This document shows positions 24,610-32,713 of a stretch of DNA of 64,000 bases, piece after piece. How positions within the stretch are numbered: position 1 is the stretch's first letter; the number at the start of each line of letters is the position of its first letter. The stretch comes from Trebonia sp963843745 (GTDB taxonomy: Bacteria > Actinomycetota > Actinomycetes > Streptosporangiales > Streptosporangiaceae). Location: the NCBI GenBank assembly GCA_963843745.1, contig CAWJLP010000008.1, forward strand, positions 44,435 through 108,434. The letters run 5' to 3'. Under the pieces are notes generated by a model. That model did no database searches and had not been told where the DNA came from. It saw nothing but the letters and a program-made list of their open reading frames with translations. The translations under genes were made by a program, and so were the position numbers.

Positions 24610-25110
24610 CTACCGCATGGAGCGCAGAGCCGCGCCTTTCGCACGGGCCTGTGCCGTGAGACTCGCCTGAAATTCGGCCATTTTGCCGCGCAGCGACGGG
24701 TCCGCCGCGCCCAGGATGCGCACCGCGAGCAGGCCCGCGTTGCGCGCCCCGCCGACCGCCACCGTCGCCACAGGAATGCCCGCCGGCATTTGCACAATCG
24801 ACAGCAGCGAATCCATGCCGTCCAGGTACTTCAGCGGCACCGGCACGCCGATGACCGGCAGCGGCGTCACGGACGCGAGCATCCCCGGCAGGTGCGCCGC
24901 GCCGCCGGCGCCGGCGATGATGACGCGGAGGCCGCGCTCTTCGGCGCGCTCGCCGTAGGCGATCATCTCCCTGGGCATCCGGTGCGCCGAGACGACGTCC
25001 GCCTCGTGAGGCACGCCGAACTCGTCGAGCGCCTCGGCCGCGGCCCGCATTACCGGCCAGTCCGAGTCGCTGCCCATGACGACGCCGACCAGCGGGGTTT
25101 CAGTCTGCAC
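24610..25110 (-). CDS. purE: N5-carboxyaminoimidazole ribonucleotide mutase
   Basis: A 166-residue class I PurE: VGVVMGSDSDWPVMRAAAE at the N-terminus, the SAHRMP motif with the catalytic histidine (about residue 46) and GAGGAAHLPGMLAS. It converts N5-CAIR to CAIR in purine synthesis; PurK, encoded 1.7 kb upstream on the same strand, makes its substrate. The start at 25110 gives the usual length. It is separated from purK by the HTH membrane protein gene and the small membrane gene. Confidence 0.95.
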   Translation of the reverse strand: MQTETPLVGVVMGSDSDWPVMRAAAEALDEFGVPHEADVVSAHRMPREMIAYGERAEERGLRVIIAGAGGAAHLPGMLASVTPLPVIGVPVPLKYLDGMDSLLSIVQMPAGIPVATVAVGGARNAGLLAVRILGAADPSLRGKMAEFQASLTAQARAKGAALRSMR

Positions 25111-25131
25111 GGGCTTAGCGTAACCGGTTCG

Positions 25132-25254
25132 CTAGGGGTGGCCCTGGATCGCGACCTGATGGATGAACAGCTCGAACGCGGCGTAGCCGAGGACGGCGAG
25201 GGCCACCACCCCCAGCGCCGCGGCCAGGCCGGCCCGGCGCCGGGCGGTGATCAT
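25132..25254 (-). CDS. Tiny membrane protein coupled to the HTH protein gene (40 aa)
   Basis: ATG 25254 encodes 40 residues: MITARRRAG, a single hydrophobic helix (about 8-32) and a short tail IHQVAIQGHP. It starts 11 bases after the stop of the HTH/membrane protein and has no good ribosome site of its own, so translational coupling is likely. The tail GHP also ends the upstream protein, but that may be chance. It is 21 bases from the purE start. Confidence 0.45.
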   Translation of the reverse strand: MITARRRAGLAAALGVVALAVLGYAAFELFIHQVAIQGHP

Positions 25255-25265
25255 CCCGGCCACGG

Positions 25266-26614
25266 TCAGGGATGCCCGTTCACGGCGGCGTGGTAGATGG
25301 TCGCCTGGTACTGTCCGGCGCCGTTGGGCGGCAGCAGGGTGAACCAGATCAGCACGTACCTGGCCTGGTGCGGTGACCGCAGGTGCAGCCGGACCGTGCC
25401 GCCCACGTCGTCGGCCGCCGCCGCGACCCGGAGACTGGACAGGGCGCCGTCCGTGCCGCCGACCCGCAGTTGCAGGTTGGCGCCCTGGTAGCTGGCGAGA
25501 TCGATCCGCACGCTGGTGACCGTGACCGTCCGGCCCAGGTCGAGGATCAGGCCGGTGCCCTGCTTGAGGTTGCCGAATTGGGCCGTCGCGTACCACTGGC
25601 TCTGCCATGGCCCCGGGGCACCCCGGGTGATCGCGTACGACGCGACCCGGGAGTTGTCGCCGTCGGCGAGACCGCCGGGGCCGAATCCCGCGGCGCTGGC
25701 GATGGGCAGCGCCGCGATGGCGGGCGGCGCCGAGGCGGGCGCCGTGGCGGTGGGCGTGGGTGCCGCGCTGGCGGGCGTGGCCGGCTTGGAGGCGAGCGGG
25801 GCGTGCGCGGCGTGGCTCGAGGGCTGCGTGACCGCCGCGGCGTTCTTGCCCGCCGCGGCGGGCTGGCTGGACAGCGCGAGGCCGCTGGCCACCCCGGCCG
25901 CGGCCAGCACGAGCACGACGGGGACCGCGACCCGGGCCACCCGGCGGCGGTCCCGGCTGCTGGTGCGGCGCCGGTCCCGCGCGGGCGGCGGGACAGGCGT
26001 CCAGCTGTCGGGCAGGTCCCCGTGACGCACCGGGGGCCCGGCTGGCTCGGGCGGGATGACCGGCAGGTCAGCGACCGTGGGCGCGGGGTCTTCGGTCACA
26101 ACCGGGAGGTCGAAGACCGTGACGGCGGGGTCCGCGCTCACCGCCGGGAGATCGGCGGACGTGACGTCCGGATCCGCGGGGCCCGGCGGCGACCCGGCGG
26201 ACCCGGCGGACCCGGCGGGCTCGCGGGAGGCACGGCCGGGGGAAGCGGATCGGCTGCCGTGGCGTCTGACGGGCCGGCGGAGCCCGCCGCCGCGAACGGG
26301 ACATCGGCGGCGGTATCGGCGGGGCCGGATGGGGGCACCGGGTGCGCGACCCTGGCGACGTGCGCGAACGTGTCGCCGGAGGTGTCGGTGCGGGCCTTGT
26401 CGTATTCGCGGATCAGCGGCCGGGCGTCGATGCCGACGGCGCTGGCGAGCGCGCGAACGTACCCGCGCACGAAGACGTCGCCGCCGCAGGCGTCGTAGTC
26501 ATCCTGCTCGATGCACCGGATGACCGTTCCCCTGATCTTGGTGCGCTCACTGAGCTCGGCTACGGAAAGACCGGCTCGCGACCGCGCCTCGGCTAGCGCC
26601 TCGCCAACGCTCAC
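25266..26614 (-). CDS. RodZ-like HTH membrane protein with discoidin-like end, apparent frameshift
   Basis: GTG 26614 (GGAG 5-6 bases upstream) starts VSVGEALAEARSRAGLSVAE, a RodZ-type helix-turn-helix continuing to IRCIEQDDYDACGGDVFVRG. After a Pro/Ala linker the first frame ends at TGA 26138-26140, but a second frame carries the continuation: repeated ADP-V-DLP units, basic RRR stretch, one membrane helix (VAVPVVLVLAAAGVASGLAL) and a beta-rich F5/8-type domain (VTSVRIDLASYQGANLQLRV) to TGA at 25266. The repeat units extend upstream of the second frame's first GTG (26141), so I read this as one gene of about 450 codons with an indel near 26190-26210. It probably links cytoplasmic DNA or cytoskeleton to the envelope. 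Confidence 0.65.
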
Positions 26615-26753
26615 GAAGTCTCCACGACCCATCTAGCTTGATCATTTCGTGACAGGTTAGCCGCCGGTGTCCTTGGGCTTAGCCCGATCGCAGGTTTGCC
26701 CGCGTTCGCCCTTCTTAACCCAGCTGCCCGGAATCACCTCATGACCTTGTAAG

Positions 26754-26776
26754 AAAGCGTGCGCATGGCACGCTTT
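26754..26776 (-). terminator. Intrinsic terminator after purK
   Basis: AAAGCGTGC (26754-26762), five-base loop, GCACGCTTT (26768-26776): a perfect 9-bp stem followed by T-rich bases on both strands (TTTCTT on the minus strand). It lies 34 bases past the purK stop and could stop transcription in either direction. Confidence 0.7.
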
Positions 26777-26809
26777 TGTTACATGCTCACGGGCGCGGGC
26801 GCCGCGGGG

Positions 26810-28048
26810 CTAGTCGCCGTCTTCGGTGCCCCAGCGCAGGTAGCTGGCCGCGCGGCGGGCCCTGGCCCGCGCCTCGTCGAGGTCGCCGGCGGAGTCGCAG
26901 GCGACCGTGACGTGCCCGATCTTGCGGCCGGGCCGGACCTCTTTGCCGTAAAAGTGCACCTTGACCGCCGGGTCCGCCGCCATCACGTGGATGTACCGGT
27001 CGTAGATGTCCGGGTCAGTGCCGCCGAGCAGGTTCGCCATCACGGTGAACGGGCCTGACAGGGCGCAGGACCCGAGCGGCAGGTCGAGCGCCGCCCGCAG
27101 GTGCTGCTCGAACTGCGACGTCCGCGCGCCGTCGATCGTCCAGTGCCCGCTGTTGTGCGGCCGCATCGCCAGCTCGTTGACGAGCAGTCCGCCGGCCGGC
27201 GTCTCGAACAGCTCGACGGCCAGCAGCCCGGTCACGTCGAGCGAGGACGCGATCCGCAGCGCCAGCGCCTGCGCCGCGGCGGCCACCTCCGGGTCGAGCC
27301 CCGGCGCGGGCGCGATGACCTCCCGGCAGATGCCGTCTACCTGGACGGTCTGCACGACGGGGTACGCCGCTCCCTGGCCGGACGGGGACCTGGCGACCAG
27401 GGCCGCCAGTTCCCGGCGGAACGGGACGAACTCCTCCGCGAGCAGCGCGATCCCGTGCGCCACGACCTCGGCCGCCTCCGCCGGAGACGCGCAGACCCAG
27501 ACGCCCTTGCCGTCGTACCCGCCGCTCACCGCCTTGAGCACCACCGGCCACGAGCCCGCGGCGAACTCCTCGACGTCCGCGACGGAAGCGACCGCCACGT
27601 ACCGCGGGCACGGCACGCCGCGGGACGTCAGCGCACCGCGCATCGCCAGCTTGTCCTGGGTGTACCGCAGCGCGGCCGAACCGGGCCTGACCAGCACGCC
27701 CGCCGACTCCAGCTCCGCCAGGACGCGGCCAGGCACGTGCTCGTGGTCGAATGTCACGACGTCGCACCGGCCGGCGAACGCCGACACATCCCGCAGCGAA
27801 AGGTGCGATCCGACGGTCACGTCGTGCGTCACCAGCGCGGCGCTGTCAGTCGGCGCTTCGGCGAGCACCCGGAACGTCACGCCGAGCCCGATCGCGGCCT
27901 GCGCGGTCATCCGCGCGAGCTGTCCGCCGCCGACCATGCCCACGACCGGCATTCCGCTGCCCGCCTGCCGCGGGATCGGCCCGGCGGGCGCCTCGCGCGC
28001 CGCCCGCGATGAGGCGGATGACGAGGGAGGCGACGAGGCAGGTGACAC
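26810..28048 (-). CDS. purK: 5-(carboxyamino)imidazole ribonucleotide synthase
   Basis: A 412-residue ATP-grasp enzyme: VGMVGGGQLARMTAQAAIGLG, TFDHEHVPG, KAVSGGYDGKGVWVC (ATP-grasp loop), VNELAMRPHNSGHWTIDGA (catalytic block). It carboxylates AIR with bicarbonate and ATP to give N5-CAIR for PurE. GTG 28048 adds a low-complexity 30-residue leader; ATG 27952 (MPVVGMVGGG) fits the family start better and may be the true one. The NCS1 permease gene is divergent, with about 130 bases between them. Confidence 0.92.
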   Translation of the reverse strand: MSPASSPPSSSASSRAAREAPAGPIPRQAGSGMPVVGMVGGGQLARMTAQAAIGLGVTFRVLAEAPTDSAALVTHDVTVGSHLSLRDVSAFAGRCDVVTFDHEHVPGRVLAELESAGVLVRPGSAALRYTQDKLAMRGALTSRGVPCPRYVAVASVADVEEFAAGSWPVVLKAVSGGYDGKGVWVCASPAEAAEVVAHGIALLAEEFVPFRRELAALVARSPSGQGAAYPVVQTVQVDGICREVIAPAPGLDPEVAAAAQALALRIASSLDVTGLLAVELFETPAGGLLVNELAMRPHNSGHWTIDGARTSQFEQHLRAALDLPLGSCALSGPFTVMANLLGGTDPDIYDRYIHVMAADPAVKVHFYGKEVRPGRKIGHVTVACDSAGDLDEARARARRAASYLRWGTEDGD

Positions 28049-28082
28049 GCGGTGTAGCCTACGCGGAACCGCCGAATCCTGG

Positions 28083-28099
28083 GTACAACGTACGTGTAC
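28083..28099. promoter_or_regulatory. Inverted repeat between purK and the NCS1 permease gene
   Basis: GTACAACGTACGTGTAC has 5-bp arms (GTACA/TGTAC) around a 7-base centre that is itself near-palindromic. It sits in the divergent promoter region of two genes linked to purine/pyrimidine supply, so a shared regulator site is plausible. Purely positional inference. Confidence 0.35.
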
Positions 28100-28179
28100 A
28101 GGATTTCGGTTCGACCAGCAGCGCCAACGACGGCACTCCAGTTACTAAACGTAGCCACGCCCAACTACAGGGAGTACCG

Positions 28180-29613
28180 ATGACCACGGTCAGCGACCCA
28201 GAAGTCGAAGTCAGAGAGGGAACGTACGGCGATAAGGTCATCGCCGTCGAGCCTGGGGGAGCGGAGTTCATTCCGCTAAGCGAGCGCCACGGGCGCCCGC
28301 TGCAGCTTTTCTGGACCTGGACCTCGCCGAACATGGAGTTCGCGACCGTCTTCGTCGGCTTCATCGGCGTGGTCTTCTTCGGCCTCAGCTTCTGGGCGAC
28401 GTTCCTCGCGATCCTGATCGGCACCACGCTCGGCTCCATCACCCAGGGCATCCTGTCCACCAGCGGCCCGACGTACGGCGTGCCGCAGATGGTGCTGAGC
28501 CGCCGCGGCTTCGGCTACTGGGGCAACATCATGCCCGCCGGGATCAACGCCCTGGTCGCCGGCATCGGCTGGTTCGCGGTGAACAGCGTCAGCGGCGCGC
28601 TCGCGCTCAACGCGCTGACCCACATGCCCGAGGTGCTGTGCCTGCTGATCGTGGTCCTGGTACAGATCGCGGTGGCGTTCTTCGGGTACAACCTGATCCA
28701 CGTCTTCGAGCGGTACGCCTTCCCTGTCCTCGTGGTCATCTTCCTGATCGCGTCCGCCGTGACGCTGGGGAAGGCGCACCCCGGCGCGGTGCACCACACG
28801 ATCCCCGGCGCGTTCCTGATCGAGCTGGGCGCGACGTTCGGCTACGCGGTGGGCTGGAACCCCTACGCGTCGGACTACACCCGTTACTTCAAGCCGGAAA
28901 CAAGCAAGCGGGCGATCGCCTTCTGGGCCGGCCTCGGACTGCTGCTGTCCTGCGTGCTGCTCGAGACCGTCGGCGCGGCGGCCGGGACGATCGAGAAGGT
29001 CGCGACCAACGCGAACCCGACGGCCGGCTGGACCGGCATCTTCCCCACCTGGCTCGGTGACCTGACGCTCATCGCCATCGTCATCGGCGGCATCGCCGCC
29101 AACGCGCTCAACATCTACTCCGGTGCGATCTCGTTCAACGCGCTCGGCTTCAAGCTGCCGCTCGCGGCCAGGCGGGCGATCGTCGCGCTCGGCCTCGGCA
29201 CGATCGGGTTCTTCGTCGCCTGGGCCGGCCTCGGGAACGCGGGCCAGGACTACAACAACTTCCTGCTGATCATCGCCTACTGGATCGCGCCCTGGCTGGC
29301 GGTCATGTTCTGCGACATGTACCTGCGCCGCAACCAGAACCAGGCGGAAATCGAGCACCTGCTGTTCAACAGGAAGTACACCAACTGGGCGGGCCCGGTG
29401 GCGATGGGGGTCGGCGCCGGCGTGTCCATCTGGCTGTTCTCCAACCAGACCAAGTACGTCGGCATCGTCCCCACGCACTTCCCCTCCACCGGCGACCTGA
29501 CCTTCGAGGCCGGATTCGTGCTCGCCGCCGTGATCTACCTCACGTGGCGGCTGGTCGCGGACCGCCGCACCCGCGCGGTGGCAGCGGCTCCGGCCGCTGC
29601 GCATCAGGCGTAA
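28180..29613 (+). CDS. NCS1-family nucleobase (cytosine/purine) permease
   Basis: A 477-residue protein with about twelve membrane helices. NCS1 signatures include the helix 1 block FWTWTSPNMEFATVFVG, QMVLSRRGFGYWGN and GWNPYASDYTRYF. The family takes up cytosine, purines, allantoin or thiamine-related bases by cation symport; substrate cannot be set from sequence alone, but the divergent purK gene suggests purine-related bases. CAGGGAG precedes ATG 28180. Confidence 0.88.
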   Translation: MTTVSDPEVEVREGTYGDKVIAVEPGGAEFIPLSERHGRPLQLFWTWTSPNMEFATVFVGFIGVVFFGLSFWATFLAILIGTTLGSITQGILSTSGPTYGVPQMVLSRRGFGYWGNIMPAGINALVAGIGWFAVNSVSGALALNALTHMPEVLCLLIVVLVQIAVAFFGYNLIHVFERYAFPVLVVIFLIASAVTLGKAHPGAVHHTIPGAFLIELGATFGYAVGWNPYASDYTRYFKPETSKRAIAFWAGLGLLLSCVLLETVGAAAGTIEKVATNANPTAGWTGIFPTWLGDLTLIAIVIGGIAANALNIYSGAISFNALGFKLPLAARRAIVALGLGTIGFFVAWAGLGNAGQDYNNFLLIIAYWIAPWLAVMFCDMYLRRNQNQAEIEHLLFNRKYTNWAGPVAMGVGAGVSIWLFSNQTKYVGIVPTHFPSTGDLTFEAGFVLAAVIYLTWRLVADRRTRAVAAAPAAAHQA

Positions 29614-29697
29614 CGGAACGTTCATCGCCATTCCTCCCATCGAGGCCAAAAGGGTCGACTACGTTAGTGCGCAGCATGACGAAAGGGGACCGCGCGC

Positions 29698-30498
29698 ATG
29701 GGCCGACCACTCGCCGACCTGTATGACCATGTCCGGCAGCACGGTCCGGAACTCGTCAAGTTCGGCATAGTCGGCGGCCTCGGCACGATCATCGACCTGG
29801 GCGGCGCGGCGGTGCTGCACAGCGTCTATCACGTGGGACCGCTTGAGTCCAAGGCGCTCTCCATCACCGCCGCGACCATCTTCACCTACCTCGGCAGCCG
29901 GTTCTGGACCTTCAGGCACCGGGAGAACCAGCCGGTGCACCGCGAGGCGCTGCTGTTCGTCGCGCTGAACGTGGTCGGCCTGGTCCTCGCCGAGCTGGTG
30001 ATCGCGGCCACCACCTACGGGCTCGGCCTCAAGGGCCCGCTCGCCTACAACGCGGCCAGCTTCATCGGCACCGGCCTCGGCACCGTCTTCCGCTGGTACG
30101 CGTACCGCAAATGGGTCTTCCTCGCCCCCGCGCAGCAGCCGCACCCGCAGCCCGGGGCAGCGTTCGCCGGGGGCGCCGGGGGCGCTGGGGCCGCCGGCCA
30201 GGACTTCCCGTACTACGCGCCCTGGGAGCTGGATCCGTCGTACCTGGACCCGGGCTACTCCGGGCGGCCAGGCAGGCACCCCCGTCCGGTGGTACTGCAC
30301 AATCAAAACCCGGTCATTCCGAACGAGCGCATGGTGTCTCCCCTGCTCACCGCCCCTGTCCCGGCGGGCTATTCCGTCCGCCCGGCCGCTGCGGGGCCGG
30401 TCCCGGCCGTCCCGGGCGTCCCGGCCGGGTCGAGCGTCCCGGCCGGGTCGAGCGCCCCGGGCACCCCGCGTGCTCCTGGCCGTCACCGCAAGCGCTAA
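29698..30498 (+). CDS. GtrA-family membrane protein with long Pro/Ala/Gly tail
   Basis: Residues 15-140 form a GtrA (PF04138) domain: FGIVGGLGTIIDLGGAAVLH, SITAATIFTYLGSRFWTFRH and WYAYRKWVF, four membrane helices. GtrA proteins are thought to flip or accompany polyprenyl-linked sugars in cell-envelope glycosylation. The remaining 125 residues are a disordered, Pro/Gly/Ala/Ser-rich tail with short repeats (VPAGSS twice) ending basic. AAAGGGGACC lies upstream of ATG 29698. No glycosyltransferase is adjacent. Confidence 0.85.
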   Translation: MGRPLADLYDHVRQHGPELVKFGIVGGLGTIIDLGGAAVLHSVYHVGPLESKALSITAATIFTYLGSRFWTFRHRENQPVHREALLFVALNVVGLVLAELVIAATTYGLGLKGPLAYNAASFIGTGLGTVFRWYAYRKWVFLAPAQQPHPQPGAAFAGGAGGAGAAGQDFPYYAPWELDPSYLDPGYSGRPGRHPRPVVLHNQNPVIPNERMVSPLLTAPVPAGYSVRPAAAGPVPAVPGVPAGSSVPAGSSAPGTPRAPGRHRKR

Positions 30499-30512
30499 GC
30501 CGCGATGCCCGG

Positions 30513-31571
30513 CTAGGCCGGGCCGGCGCGGGTCTTGCCGCGATCCTGGTCCCCTGGCGCGTTCGTGGGCAGGAACACCGCGAACACCGGAGGCCTGCGG
30601 CGGGCGAGCACGATCCGGCCGCCGTCCGCGGCGGCCATGGTGCGGGCCAGCGCCAGGCCGAGGCCGGTGCCCTCGGGCCGGCCGCTGACGCTGCGCTCGA
30701 AGATGCGGGACACGAGCTCCCCGGGCACCCCTTCGCCCTCGTCCTCGACCTCGATCACCACGGAACGCCCCGCTTGCGTCCGCCGGATCGTCACCGTGCC
30801 CTTGCCGTGCATGAGGGCGTTGTCCAGCAGCGTCGCGATCACCTGGGCCAGCCCGCCAGGAGTCACCCACGCCTGCAACCGCGACTCGCCGACGAGGACG
30901 ATCTTGCGGCCCGCCCGGCGGAACGCCGGCGCCCACTCCGTGATCTGCTGCAGCACGATCTTGTCGACGCTGATGAGCGCCGCGGAACCGGCGGCCCGGC
31001 GCGCGGGGTTGAGCAGCTGGGTGACGACGTCGGCGAGGCGCTCGGCCTGGTGGAGCGCGGCGGTGCCCTCTTCCCTGACGGCCTCAGGATCGTCGGCCGA
31101 CGCGATCATCTCCTCGAGCCGCATGGACAGCGCGGTCAGCGGCGTGCGCAGCTGGTGCGAGGCGTCGATCGCCAGCTCGCGGTCGGCGGTCAGCAGGGTG
31201 GTGACCCGGCGGGCCGCGCTGTCCAGGCCGTCCGCCACCTGGTCAAGCTCGGCCACGCCGTACCGGCGGCCCACCGGGCGCGGGTCACCGGTGCCGAGGC
31301 GGCCGGCCGCCTCGGCGAGTTCCTCCACCGGGCGCGCCGCGCGCCGCGCCACGGCCCCGGAGAGCACCCAGGCCCCGGCGATCGCCGCGGCGAGCAGCGG
31401 CAGGCCGAGCGCCAGCAAGGCGGGATCCCTGACCGCCACGACGACAAGCAGCGGAACAGCCGCGACCGCCGCGGCGACCATCGCGACCGCCGCCGCGGAA
31501 AGCCACAGCCGCCGTCGCAGTGCTCTTTCGGGGGGGCTGGCCGCCCCCCCGTGCCCCGCCGCTTTAATCAC
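30513..31571 (-). CDS. Sensor histidine kinase with minimal sensor domain
   Basis: A 352-residue kinase. Two close hydrophobic segments (about 22-46 and 50-74) leave almost no extracytoplasmic loop, so it may sense within the membrane or through a partner. HAMP follows (about 74-125), then His139 in AIDASHQLRTPL, N-box TLLDNALMHGKG, EDEGEGVP and GTGLGLALARTMA. GTG 31571 is chosen; it overlaps the regulator stop by 8 bases. The first codons span a G/C-run element (31527-31552), a palindromic sequence found at other sites in the window. Confidence 0.85.
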   Translation of the reverse strand: MIKAAGHGGAASPPERALRRRLWLSAAAVAMVAAAVAAVPLLVVVAVRDPALLALGLPLLAAAIAGAWVLSGAVARRAARPVEELAEAAGRLGTGDPRPVGRRYGVAELDQVADGLDSAARRVTTLLTADRELAIDASHQLRTPLTALSMRLEEMIASADDPEAVREEGTAALHQAERLADVVTQLLNPARRAAGSAALISVDKIVLQQITEWAPAFRRAGRKIVLVGESRLQAWVTPGGLAQVIATLLDNALMHGKGTVTIRRTQAGRSVVIEVEDEGEGVPGELVSRIFERSVSGRPEGTGLGLALARTMAAADGGRIVLARRRPPVFAVFLPTNAPGDQDRGKTRAGPA

Positions 31572-32238
31572 CGCGCTCGAAACGGAACCCGACCCCGCGC
31601 ACGGTCGTAATGTACCGGGGGTGGTGCGCGTCGTCGCCGAGCTTGCGGCGCAGCCAGGAGATGTGCATGTCAAGCGTCTTGGTGGACGTCCACCACTTGG
31701 CGTCCCAGACCTCGCGCATGATCTGCTCCCTGGTGACGACCTTCCCGGCGTCCCGCAGCAGGATCCACAGCAGGTCGAACTCCTTGGTGGTCAGGTCCAG
31801 CTCGGTGTCACCGTGCCAGGCGCGGCGCGCCTCGGCGTCGACCCGGACGCCGCGCACGACCCCGGGGGCTTCCGCGGTGCCCCTCCGCAGCAGGGCGCGG
31901 ACCCGCGCGAGCAGCTCGGCGAGCCGGAACGGCTTGGTCACGTAGTCGTCGGCGCCGGCGTCGAGGCCCACCACGGTGTCCACCTCGTCGGCGCGCGCGG
32001 TGAGGATCAGCACGGGCACCGAGTGCCCTTCGGCCCTGACCCGGCGGCACACCTCGAGCCCGTCGAGTTCTGGCAGCCCGATGTCGAGCAGGATGAGGTC
32101 GACCCCGTCCGACAGCGCACGCTCCAGCGTGGCCGGGCCGTCCTCGGTAACCTCGACCTGGTAGCCCTCGCGCCGCAGCGCTCGGGACAGCGGCTCGGAG
32201 ATAGAGGTGTCGTCCTCGGCGAGCAGCACTCGGGTCAT
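31564..32238 (-). CDS. OmpR-family response regulator
   Basis: A 224-residue regulator: receiver with LLAEDD, phosphoacceptor Asp52 in LILLDIGLPELDG, Lys in YVTKPF; winged helix with DLTTKEFDLLWILL and YITTVRGVGFRF. It is cotranscribed with the kinase downstream through an overlapping stop/start. The start ATG 32238 is followed upstream by a long repeat-rich spacer (32239-32713). Related pairs in actinobacteria (CutRS-like) respond to envelope or redox signals; the assignment here is tentative. Confidence 0.9.
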   Translation of the reverse strand: MTRVLLAEDDTSISEPLSRALRREGYQVEVTEDGPATLERALSDGVDLILLDIGLPELDGLEVCRRVRAEGHSVPVLILTARADEVDTVVGLDAGADDYVTKPFRLAELLARVRALLRRGTAEAPGVVRGVRVDAEARRAWHGDTELDLTTKEFDLLWILLRDAGKVVTREQIMREVWDAKWWTSTKTLDMHISWLRRKLGDDAHHPRYITTVRGVGFRFERGD

Positions 32239-32287
32239 AGGTAAAGCGTAAAGCCACGGTAAAGCGCGCGCGTCGGGGAGGCCACAC

Positions 32288-32466
32288 CAGCCCCTCCGCC
32301 ACCCGCACTAGCCCCTCCACCGCCCGCTGGCCCCTCCAGCACCCGCGCTCGCCCCTCCGCCACCCGCGCGCCCTCCAGCACCCGCGCGCCCCTCCGCCAC
32401 CCGCGCTCGCCCCTCCGCCACCCGCGCGCCCTCCAGCACCCGCGCTCGCCCCTCCGCCACCCGCGC
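32288..32466. repeat. Degenerate tandem repeat of 18-19-bp C-rich units
   Basis: Roughly nine to ten units of the type GCCCCTCCGCCACCCGCGC alternating with GCCCTCCAGCACCCGCGC lie in tandem in the spacer upstream of the two-component operon. All six frames are open here only because of the repeat, so the apparent Arg/Gly-rich reading frames are not genes. Confidence 0.8.
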
Positions 32467-32526
32467 AAGGGGGTCGATGGTCCATCGACCCCCTTCTATG
32501 GCGGTTGATGGTCCATCGACCGCCAT
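32467..32526. repeat. Pair of palindromes (hairpin family), copy 1
   Basis: 32467-32495 is a perfect 14-bp-arm palindrome with one central base, core GGTCGATGGTCCATCGACC and outer G5/C5. 32498-32526 is a second palindrome of the same length with core GATGGTCCATC and outer ATGGCGG/CCGCCAT, one T-G mismatch. The same two-hairpin unit recurs at 44562-44621. Outer arm bases differ between the two hairpins but pair in each. Confidence 0.85.
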
Positions 32527-32535
32527 CCGGACCGG

Positions 32536-32632
32536 CACGGCGCCACGCCACGCCCCGCCACGCCACGCCGCGCCACGCCATGCCCGCCACGCCGTGCCGT
32601 GCCGCGCCACGCCACGCCACGCCACGCCCCGC
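32536..32632. repeat. Simple CGCCA/CACGC pentanucleotide tract
   Basis: About 95 bases composed mostly of CGCCA units with interruptions (CGCCC, CGTGC, CGCGC). A low-complexity microsatellite-like tract between two hairpin groups. Confidence 0.8.
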
Positions 32633-32694
32633 GAACGTGGTCGATGTGACATCGTCTACGCAAGAGCGTGGTCGGTGTGGCATCGAGCACGTTG
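32633..32694. repeat. Two degenerate hairpins of the same family
   Basis: 32633-32663 begins GAACGTGGTCGATG and returns CATCGTCTACG; 32664-32694 reads GAGCGTGGTCGGTG then CATCGAGCACGTTG. Both resemble the 31-nt palindromes at 44178-44315 (GAACGTGGTCGATG, three bases, CATCGACCACGTTC) with mismatches. Confidence 0.6.
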
Positions 32695-32713
32695 AGGCGG
32701 CGTGCGGGTGCGC

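Noticed and set aside
32240..32700. Several open frames encoding Arg/Ala/Gly-rich proteins
   Set aside because: They are open only because the DNA is a low-stop, repetitive C-rich tract; all frames on both strands look alike and none has a ribosome site.
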